Assembly: GCA_934307185.1 (NCBI GenBank)
Contig: CAKRCJ010000186.1
Span: 1 to 5,138, forward strand
Source of the DNA: an uncultured Roseburia sp.
GTDB taxonomy: Bacteria; Bacillota; Clostridia; Lachnospirales; Lachnospiraceae
Reading direction: 5' to 3'
DNA: 5,138 nucleotides
Part shown: positions 1 through 4,787 of the stretch, piece by piece
Layout: every line of letters begins with the position of its first letter
How positions within the stretch are numbered: position 1 is the first letter of the stretch
Notes under the pieces: generated by a model
Databases searched by the model: none
Told to the model about the DNA's origin: nothing
The model's input: the letters and a program-made list of their open reading frames with translations, nothing else
Program-made: the position numbers and the translations under genes

Positions 1-443
1 ATACAGATGTTATTATTCCGGCAAGATACTTAAATTCTTCCGACCCGAAGGAACTTGCCACACATTGCATGGAAGACATTGATAAGGATTTTGTAAAAAA
101 TGTAAAGGCAGGGGATATTATCGTTGCAAATAAGAATTTTGGCTGTGGATCTTCAAGAGAACACGCTCCAATTTCAATCAAAGCGGCAGGCGTAAGCTGT
201 GTCATTGCAGAGACATTTGCGAGAATTTTTTACCGGAATGCGATTAACATAGGACTTCCGATTGTTGAGTGCAAAGAAGCAGCACAGGAAATCGAAGCAG
301 GGGACGAAGTGGAAGTAAACTTTGATACCGGTGTGATTACTGATAAGACAAAAGGAACTTCTTATCAGGGGCAGGCATTCCCTCCTTTTATGCAAAAAAT
401 TATTGCATGTGAGGGATTAGTGAACTATATCAATCAGAAGTAA
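1..443 (+). CDS. leuD: 3-isopropylmalate dehydratase small subunit, 5'-truncated by window edge
   Basis: Small subunit of isopropylmalate isomerase, which with LeuC (a 4Fe-4S protein) converts 2-isopropylmalate to 3-isopropylmalate in cytosolic leucine synthesis. The reading frame is open from the left edge (first whole codon at base 3, giving [10 protein letters not shown]), so the ATG at 69 is internal and not the start. The family's substrate-binding swivel-domain loop [10 protein letters not shown] is present at about 141-170, followed by the typical [17 protein letters not shown] stretch. 146 residues are visible; the short bacterial/archaeal LeuD form is about 160-165, so roughly 15 N-terminal residues are missing, and leuC is expected just upstream (inference). 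The gene ends in TAA and overlaps the convergent neighbour by 14 bp. No intrinsic terminator with a U-tract is visible behind it. A homoaconitase-type small subunit is a close alternative, since the two families differ little, but leuD is much more likely here. Confidence 0.93.
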   Translation, partial: TDVIIPARYLNSSDPKELATHCMEDIDKDFVKNVKAGDIIVANKNFGCGSSREHAPISIKAAGVSCVIAETFARIFYRNAINIGLPIVECKEAAQEIEAGDEVEVNFDTGVITDKTKGTSYQGQAFPPFMQKIIACEGLVNYINQK

Positions 444-1236
444 TGATTGTCTTTAAATATTCTTTGAATTTTTGAGAGATTTTAACATGCGTATAAAGGT
501 TTGCATATTCTCTTGGATTTAAAGACTCAACATAATTTGCCGGAAACTGTTTTAATACACCGGCGGCCTTGGCTAAATCAGCAGCTTTATTATAGGCAAC
601 TGCGGCACTTGCCTCATCCGGGTAAGTGCCTATTTTATAATTACCGTTAATATGAATGAAGACCTTGTAATGGGTCGTGCCGTTTTTTTCATAGCTGTAA
701 ACACCATGATAGCGGTTGATATTCATGATATTGGAATAACGGAAATCATTGCTGTCTCCGTTAAAAAAAAGATAATCCCTGCCGGAAACAGCGTAAGGCC
801 GGATGCCATAGCGTGATAATATAGAGTATTGCATTCCGTAATCGTTTACAAACAAATGTCCCTGCCGCTTCTGAATACGATGCTCTGCATAATAAAACAA
901 GTCATCAATATCGAACTTAAGTTCGACTTCATCGGAAAGAAAATAACTGAAATAACCTTTCCGAAGATAAATGGGATTACGAAAATATATATTATTATCG
1001 CGGAAATTCAAAAGACATACGGCTTTATCAAAAGATAACAGGCGAATGTGATTATGCATGTTAAGAAGTGGGATTTTTTTATTTTCCAACAGCTCATGGG
1101 CTTCTAAATATGCTGTATGCGCATCGTCTTCTGAGGAAAAGCTGCCAAGACTGATATGCTTTGACTGAAATGTAATATTGGAACGGTAGTAAATACTGCC
1201 ATCTTTTTTCTTTGCACTGTAAACTCCGGTAGGCAT
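430..1236 (-). CDS. AP2-like / degenerate HNH / AP2-like putative DNA-binding protein
   Basis: A 268-residue soluble protein with no signal peptide or membrane segment. Residues 4-50 and 178-225 are two copies of one motif: GVYS, then a beta-rich stretch, then (L/I)G(S/T)(F/Y) followed by an Ala-rich helix ([20 protein letters not shown]). This is the three-strand-plus-helix pattern of AP2 domains. Between them, residues about 105-175 follow the layout of phage HNH homing endonucleases and end in [14 protein letters not shown], which matches the family's DHINGxxxDNRxxNL block, but the His of that block is replaced by Phe. It is therefore probably a non-cutting DNA-binding descendant of an HNH-AP2 nuclease (inference). 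The ATG at 1236 is preceded by AGGAG (1246-1250) at 9-nt spacing. The gene is divergent from thrC and convergent with leuD, overlapping it by 14 bp. Target sites and role are unknown; similar proteins seem to recur in Lachnospiraceae (from memory). Confidence 0.8.
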   Translation of the reverse strand: MPTGVYSAKKKDGSIYYRSNITFQSKHISLGSFSSEDDAHTAYLEAHELLENKKIPLLNMHNHIRLLSFDKAVCLLNFRDNNIYFRNPIYLRKGYFSYFLSDEVELKFDIDDLFYYAEHRIQKRQGHLFVNDYGMQYSILSRYGIRPYAVSGRDYLFFNGDSNDFRYSNIMNINRYHGVYSYEKNGTTHYKVFIHINGNYKIGTYPDEASAAVAYNKAADLAKAAGVLKQFPANYVESLNPREYANLYTHVKISQKFKEYLKTIITSD

Positions 1237-1249
1237 AAGCGGTAACTCC

Positions 1250-1283
1250 TTTGAAATTATACAATTTATATTAACATTTCAAA
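1250..1283. repeat. 8-bp inverted repeat over the AP2-gene promoter region
   Basis: TTTGAAAT at 1250-1257 is the exact reverse complement of ATTTCAAA at 1276-1283, with an 18-bp spacer, so the arm centres are 26 bp apart (about two and a half helical turns). It spans the likely promoter region of the AP2-like gene and ends at that gene's ribosome binding site. An operator is possible, but AT-rich arms of this length can occur by chance. Confidence 0.3.
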
Positions 1284-1296
1284 TGACAGAGGACAA
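1268..1296 (-). promoter_or_regulatory. Possible promoter of the AP2-like gene
   Basis: Read on the minus strand, TTGTCC (1291-1296) and TAATAT (1268-1273) are 17 bp apart, each matching the sigma-A consensus at 4 of 6 bases. A perfect TATAAT also lies at 1256-1261, with TTGAAA at 15-bp spacing (1277-1282), but it would start transcription inside the ribosome binding site, so it is less suitable. The region is AT-rich and such matches arise easily by chance. Confidence 0.3.
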
Positions 1297-1326
1297 GCAA
1301 AGATGAATAATTTATTGACCAATGCA

Positions 1327-1355
1327 TTGACATGAGAGAACGTTTTATCTATAAT
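1327..1355 (+). promoter_or_regulatory. Consensus sigma-A promoter of thrC
   Basis: TTGACA at 1327-1332 and TATAAT at 1350-1355 are separated by exactly 17 bp, a 12-of-12 match to the housekeeping sigma consensus. Transcription should begin near 1362, giving a leader of about 30 nt, too short for a T-box or riboswitch. A 10-bp palindrome, CAATGCATTG (1320-1329), overlaps the first bases of the -35 box and could bind a regulator (inference). Confidence 0.88.
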
Positions 1356-1376
1356 GAGCGAAAGAAAGAAAAGGAT

Positions 1377-1383
1377 AAGAGGA
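1377..1383 (+). promoter_or_regulatory. Ribosome binding site that sets the thrC start
   Basis: AAGAGGA sits 8 nt before the ATG at 1392. The in-frame ATG at 1332 lies inside the -35 box and is not transcribed from the promoter seen here. The ATG at 1401 has only a weak GGA in front of it. The site therefore favours 1392. Confidence 0.75.
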
Positions 1384-1391
1384 TTGCGAAA

Positions 1392-2888
1392 ATGGAATTA
1401 ATGTACACAAGCACCAGAGATGCCAATGAAAAAGTAACCGCTTCCCAGGCAATTTTAAAAGGTCTGGCTAGTGATGGAGGTTTATTTGTTCCGGAGGAAA
1501 TTCCGCATCTGGATAAAAGTGTGGAGGAACTTGCCGGCATGAGCTATCAGGAGACTGCTTATGAGGTAATGAAGAAGTTCCTGACAGATTTTACGGAAGA
1601 AGAGTTAAAGAGCTGTATTAATAAAGCATACGACAGCAAGTTTGATACAGAAGAGATAGCACCTCTTGTAAATGCAGATGGCGCATATTATCTTGAACTG
1701 TTCCACGGCTCTACCATTGCATTTAAGGACATGGCACTGTCTATTTTACCGCATCTGCTCACAACTGCGGCAAAGAAGAACCAGGTAAAAAATGATATTG
1801 TTATATTAACCGCAACATCCGGAGATACCGGAAAGGCTGCTTTGGCAGGCTTTGCAGATGTGAAGGGAACGAAGATTATTGTTTTTTATCCGAAGAACGG
1901 AGTAAGCCCAATTCAGGAAAAACAGATGGTAACCCAGAAAGGGGATAATACATTTGTTGTCGGAATTAATGGAAACTTTGACGAGGCACAGACCGGAGTG
2001 AAGAAGATTTTTGGGGATAAAGAAATGGCAGAAGAAGTAGCGGCTGCAGGATACCAGTTTTCTTCCGCAAATTCCATTAATATCGGACGTCTGGTTCCAC
2101 AGATTGTATATTATGTTTATGCTTATGCAAAGTTATATGCAAACGGAGTGATTGCAAAGGATGAAAAGATAAATGTAGTTGTACCGACTGGAAATTTCGG
2201 TAACATTTTAGCTGCGTTCTATGCAAAAAATATGGGACTTCCAATCGCAAAATTAATCTGTGCTTCCAATGAGAACAAGGTTCTTTATGATTTCTTTACA
2301 ACAGGTACTTATGATAAAAACAGAGAGTTCATGCTTACCAATTCTCCATCTATGGATATTCTTATTTCAAGCAATTTAGAGCGTCTGATTTACCGGATTG
2401 CGGGAAATGATGCCGCACAAAATGTAGAGCTTATGAAAGAATTAACGACGGCTGGGAAATATAATATTACCCCTGAAATGAAAGCCCAGTTATCCGATTT
2501 TTATGGTAATTACACCAGTGAAGCAGAAACAGCAGAAGAAATTCACGCCCTGTACGAGAAAACAGGATATATTATTGATACGCATACAGCCGTAGCTGCC
2601 GGTGTATATCATAAGTATTTAAAAGATACCAATGATACGCAGACAAAGACCGTAATTGCTTCCACTGCAAGTCCGTTTAAGTTTACAAGAAGCGTAATGG
2701 ATGCAATCGATAAAGAAAAATATGACTCAATGACTGATTTTGAGCTTGTGGACGAGCTTAGCAGAATTGGAAATGTTAAAATTCCAAATGCAATCGAAGA
2801 GATAAGAACTGCTCCGGTAAGACATAAGACAGTTTGTGATGTTGACAAAATGCCGGAAGTAGTAAAAGAATTTTTAAATGTAAAATAA
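1392..2888 (+). CDS. thrC: Threonine synthase
   Basis: PLP-dependent cytosolic enzyme that converts O-phospho-L-homoserine to L-threonine and phosphate, the last step of threonine synthesis. From the ATG at 1392 the protein has 498 residues, near the usual size of the long (E. coli/yeast-like) class. The N terminus has the family start (YTSTRD, then QAILKGLASDGGLFVP). HGSTIAFKD at 105-113 carries the PLP-binding lysine, K112. SGDTG (143-147) and PTGNFG (265-270) are the expected substrate and cofactor-phosphate loops, and DTHTAVAAGVY (396-406) is typical of the C-terminal part. An in-frame extension to 1332 adds 20 charged residues but overlaps the promoter, so it is rejected. The gene is a single-gene unit with its own consensus promoter and terminator, without hom or thrB beside it in this window. 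Confidence 0.96.
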   Translation: MELMYTSTRDANEKVTASQAILKGLASDGGLFVPEEIPHLDKSVEELAGMSYQETAYEVMKKFLTDFTEEELKSCINKAYDSKFDTEEIAPLVNADGAYYLELFHGSTIAFKDMALSILPHLLTTAAKKNQVKNDIVILTATSGDTGKAALAGFADVKGTKIIVFYPKNGVSPIQEKQMVTQKGDNTFVVGINGNFDEAQTGVKKIFGDKEMAEEVAAAGYQFSSANSINIGRLVPQIVYYVYAYAKLYANGVIAKDEKINVVVPTGNFGNILAAFYAKNMGLPIAKLICASNENKVLYDFFTTGTYDKNREFMLTNSPSMDILISSNLERLIYRIAGNDAAQNVELMKELTTAGKYNITPEMKAQLSDFYGNYTSEAETAEEIHALYEKTGYIIDTHTAVAAGVYHKYLKDTNDTQTKTVIASTASPFKFTRSVMDAIDKEKYDSMTDFELVDELSRIGNVKIPNAIEEIRTAPVRHKTVCDVDKMPEVVKEFLNVK

Positions 2889-2894
2889 AATGAA

Positions 2895-2924
2895 AAACCG
2901 CAGATGAAAAAACATCTGCGGTTT
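2895..2924. terminator. Bidirectional intrinsic terminator between thrC and the CheX-like gene
   Basis: A perfect 12-bp stem, AAACCGCAGATG (2895-2906) with CATCTGCGGTTT (2913-2924), closes a six-A loop. On the plus strand it is followed by GTTTATTTTA and on the minus strand by a T-rich tract, so it can stop both thrC (ends 6 bp before) and the convergent CheX-like gene (ends 3 bp away on the other side). Confidence 0.93.
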
Positions 2925-2927
2925 ATT

Positions 2928-3821
2928 TTATGATGCAGCTTCAATTTCAAATAAGAAATTAATAACCCCGAACGGATAAATGACCTGCATAAGATAAGAG
3001 GAGCCGGATAAAGTTAAAAGGTCACAATAATTTATCTCTGGTGGGGAAAGTGTAAGCTCAACACCCAGCGTATTTGAAATATTTACATTGTACAAGCCAT
3101 TATGAAGGTTTAAAAAATCTTCGATAGATGCCTGTACATATTCATCAAAATCTTTAAACTGTTCTCCGACATATCTGGAAGCAAACTCAATACAGGTTGT
3201 TTCTGGCATATCAATATAAGTCTTTAATGTAAATGGACCGTGAATTGTCTGGAAAACGCAATAGTTTACCGGGTATTCCGTGCAGGCAGATGGAGAAAGC
3301 GGTGTAAAATCTTCTCCGATAAAACGAATGAGATTATTAAACAAAAGCTTTATGTAAGTCAGTTCATAGGAAGAAAGAGCCTGACCGGATGTATGTAAAA
3401 AGTTTGAAACCATGTGCTCTAAGTCTTCGCTTCGCTCATCACTGTAATTTAAATCACATAATTCGTTTTCTGCTTCATATTCATTAATAAGTTGTTCTAA
3501 TTCGCTATTGGTGATATATCCTTCCTGAACAAGAACCTGTCCCAAAAGAAGAAAATCAGGTGACTGGGATTGTACAAGCTCGTCTACCTGTTCCTGTGTC
3601 AGATAACCATCCTTGATCGCAATTTCGCCAAAACGCATATCTTCATGCGTCTGCTGTATAATAACCTGATCCACCTCGTTTGCATTCATATAACCTTTAT
3701 GGATGGCAAGTGTACCAAGCTTAATATGTGAAGATGCCTTTTTGGCGAGTGCATCAAGTAACTGCTCATTTGTTATGACGTTGTGTGATAACAAAAAAGT
3801 TCCGAAAAATTGTGCGTACAT
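2928..3821 (-). CDS. MshEN-like repeat protein with C-terminal CheX-like phosphatase domain
   Basis: A 297-residue cytosolic protein in three parts. Residues 5-120 are four tandem 29-residue repeats of the form (K/R)(L/F)G-x4-(K/Q/D)xG(Y)(I/L/M)xxxx(V/L)xxx(V/L)xxQ; the repeat glycines are G7, G36, G65 and G94. The pattern resembles the MshEN domain of type II secretion/pilus ATPases, whose 24-residue motifs with 5-residue linkers bind cyclic di-GMP. Residues 114-135 form an acidic linker. Residues about 150-295 resemble CheX: EDFLNLHNGLY (234-244) matches the phosphatase ExxN helix (as D235-x-x-N238), followed by the CheX-like GVELTLSPPEI and the C-terminal YPFGVINFLFEI. CheX proteins dephosphorylate CheY-type receivers, and the preceding gene encodes one 3 bp away. 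GGGAG (3829-3833) lies inside the end of that gene, 7 nt before the ATG. Cyclic di-GMP control is inference; neither binding nor activity can be read from sequence alone. Confidence 0.8.
   Translation of the reverse strand: MYAQFFGTFLLSHNVITNEQLLDALAKKASSHIKLGTLAIHKGYMNANEVDQVIIQQTHEDMRFGEIAIKDGYLTQEQVDELVQSQSPDFLLLGQVLVQEGYITNSELEQLINEYEAENELCDLNYSDERSEDLEHMVSNFLHTSGQALSSYELTYIKLLFNNLIRFIGEDFTPLSPSACTEYPVNYCVFQTIHGPFTLKTYIDMPETTCIEFASRYVGEQFKDFDEYVQASIEDFLNLHNGLYNVNISNTLGVELTLSPPEINYCDLLTLSGSSYLMQVIYPFGVINFLFEIEAAS
3462..3809 (-). repeat. Four 29-codon tandem repeats (MshEN-like motifs)
   Basis: Codons 5-33, 34-62, 63-91 and 92-120 of the CheX-like gene encode four aligned units with no insertion between them. 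Shared positions include G at unit position 3, a G in mid-unit of units 2-4 (G43, G72, G101) followed by Tyr, then E(Q/V/L) and a hydrophobic helix face. Q57 and Q86 end the helices of units 2 and 3; unit 1 lacks the mid-unit Gly (N14) and has Lys at the Gln position, and unit 4 has Tyr there. Units 2 and 3 look best preserved. Confidence 0.75.
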
Positions 3822-3824
3822 AAA

Positions 3825-4202
3825 TTATCTCCCTTCAAACCTTGAGGTGAGGATGCTTTTAATCTGTTCAGGATTTAAAGGTTTTTGGATGAAATCACTG
3901 GCACCTTCCTCAATGGCTTCTTTTAACTGCAATTGAGTTCCTACAGAGGAGACAATGATAATGGAAGCTTCCCTGTCAAATGCTTTTATTTCACGGATTG
4001 CAGCGTTTCCATCTTTTACAGGCATAACAATATCAAGGAAAACGAGATTTGGTTTTTCTTTCTTGTAAATGTCAATTGCATCCTGACCATTGGTTGTTTC
4101 AAAAAAAGTAGGTGTACCATATTCGGAAATCACATCTTTCAGCTGCTTTCTTGCGAGTATGGAATCATCACTAATAAGAATTTTTGCGTCATCTAATCTC
4201 AT
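3825..4202 (-). CDS. Stand-alone CheY-like response regulator receiver
   Basis: A 125-residue single-domain receiver with no output domain. The acidic pocket is D12/D13, the phospho-acceptor is D57 (LVFLDIVMP), the switch hydroxyl is S85, and K107-P108 close the pocket in FIQKPL. The position of CheY Tyr106 is Phe104. Such proteins pass phosphate from a histidine kinase to a protein target or serve as a phosphate sink. The start at 4202 has GGGAG (4211-4215) at 8-nt spacing and a promoter at 4242-4270. It is the first gene of an operon with the CheX-like gene 3 bp downstream, which suggests that gene encodes its phosphatase. No kinase or chemotaxis gene is visible in the window, so its link to motility, as opposed to another output, is open. 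I do not name it cheY for that reason. Confidence 0.93.
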   Translation of the reverse strand: MRLDDAKILISDDSILARKQLKDVISEYGTPTFFETTNGQDAIDIYKKEKPNLVFLDIVMPVKDGNAAIREIKAFDREASIIIVSSVGTQLQLKEAIEEGASDFIQKPLNPEQIKSILTSRFEGR

Positions 4203-4241
4203 AGTAATATCTCCCTTTATAAATTTGTATCTATAAGGCTA

Positions 4242-4270
4242 ATTGTACACTAAATATATAGCTGTTGCAA
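4242..4270 (-). promoter_or_regulatory. Promoter of the receiver/CheX-like operon
   Basis: On the minus strand TTGCAA (4265-4270) and TACAAT (4242-4247) are 17 bp apart; the -10 matches 5 of 6 and the -35 matches 4 of 6 consensus bases. Transcription would start near 4235, leaving a leader of about 33 nt before the ATG at 4202. It sits back to back with the plus-strand promoter at 4306-4334. Confidence 0.65.
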
Positions 4271-4285
4271 TTGTAATATAAAAAA

Positions 4286-4299
4286 TATTTTTAAAAATA
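4286..4299. repeat. 14-bp A/T palindrome between divergent promoters
   Basis: TATTTTTAAAAATA is a perfect palindrome inside a 35-bp nearly pure A/T spacer (4271-4305) between the two divergent -35 boxes. It could act as an UP element, a bend, or a repressor site for both promoters, or be chance in A/T tracts. Confidence 0.4.
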
Positions 4300-4305
4300 C
4301 ATATC

Positions 4306-4334
4306 TTGCACCAAATGTATGCGGTGATTATAAT
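4306..4334 (+). promoter_or_regulatory. Promoter of the small membrane protein gene
   Basis: TTGCAC (4306-4311) lies 17 bp before a perfect TATAAT (4329-4334). The -35 is a weak 3-of-6 match, so the promoter may rely on the A/T-rich stretch directly upstream or on an activator. The start would be near 4341, about 27 nt before the ATG at 4368. Confidence 0.65.
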
Positions 4335-4367
4335 AAAAGAAAACAGGATACGGAAGGAAAGAAACAT

Positions 4368-4703
4368 ATGAAAGTAATGTTAGTGTTTGATGTTGTCATT
4401 ATTTTATTTGGAATTTATATGATTATCACATCCTTACAGATGAAAAAAAGCGGGAAAATAAATTCCATGGTACTTGCACAGGAAGAATTAAAGAAAGTAA
4501 AAAATGAAAAAGGCTTCATTGATTTTTTGTACTGGCGGGAAATTCTCTTTGGAGCATTGGTTTGTATCGTAGGTATTATTGGAGTTTTGAATGAGACAAT
4601 TATATCGATTGGAAAAGCAGGGATTTTTGAAGTAATTGTTTTTCTTGCAGCCTTTATCTGGTTTCAGAATTCTTTAGCAAAAGCAAGGGAAAAATTTATG
4701 TAG
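4368..4703 (+). CDS. Small three-helix membrane protein of unknown function
   Basis: A 111-residue protein I cannot assign to a family. It shows three hydrophobic segments at residues about 3-23, 59-75 and 85-100. A charged loop (24-57) between helices 1 and 2 is rich in Lys, and the C terminus is basic (KAREKF). By the positive-inside rule the N terminus would be outside and the loop and C terminus inside. The first helix could be taken for a signal peptide, but no cleavage site is evident. The ATG at 4368 follows GGAAGG (4352-4357) and a TATAAT promoter. Downstream, after 84 bp with no terminator, comes an OmpR-type regulator on the same strand, so co-transcription is possible. No conserved catalytic motif is visible. 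Confidence 0.78.
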   Translation: MKVMLVFDVVIILFGIYMIITSLQMKKSGKINSMVLAQEELKKVKNEKGFIDFLYWREILFGALVCIVGIIGVLNETIISIGKAGIFEVIVFLAAFIWFQNSLAKAREKFM

Positions 4704-4706
4704 AAA

Positions 4707-4734
4707 TCATCCGGTCATCACATTCCCGTCACAT
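4707..4734 (+). promoter_or_regulatory. 11-bp-spaced direct repeats upstream of the response regulator
   Basis: TCACAT occurs at 4718-4723 and 4729-4734, exactly 11 bp apart, with a partial copy TCATCC another 11 bp upstream (4707-4712). OmpR/PhoB-family regulators bind direct repeats of about 11-bp period, and the next gene encodes such a regulator. A weak -10-like TACATT (4743-4748) follows at 8-bp distance. Autoregulation is inference from spacing alone. Confidence 0.3.
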
Positions 4735-4787
4735 AAAAACAATACATTTATTGACAGAAAGAGAACAACAAATGAGGAGATGCGGTT

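Noticed and set aside
174..395. Open frame on the minus strand inside leuD
   Set aside because: Lies fully antisense to a clear leuD, has no RBS, and its Cys/Phe-rich translation is typical of an antisense shadow.
829..1038. 69-codon plus-strand frame inside the AP2-like gene
   Set aside because: No RBS or promoter; it is the complement of a well-supported coding frame.
1356..1391. Riboswitch or T-box leader for thrC
   Set aside because: The leader from the mapped consensus promoter is only about 30 nt and has no hairpin or T-box sequence.
2609..2950. Minus-strand frame across the thrC end and terminator
   Set aside because: Antisense to conserved ThrC residues and runs through the terminator hairpin.
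3703..4196. Two plus-strand frames antisense to the receiver and CheX-like genes
   Set aside because: Both oppose genes with clear domain motifs; no RBS and no recognisable product.
3825..4202. Naming the receiver cheY
   Set aside because: Receiver residues fit, but no chemotaxis kinase, receptor or flagellar gene is in the window and many stand-alone receivers are not motility proteins.
4751..4756. TTGACA before the OmpR-type regulator as a -35 box
   Set aside because: A -10 at 16-18 bp would fall on the ribosome binding site (4775-4779), and no -10-like hexamer is there.
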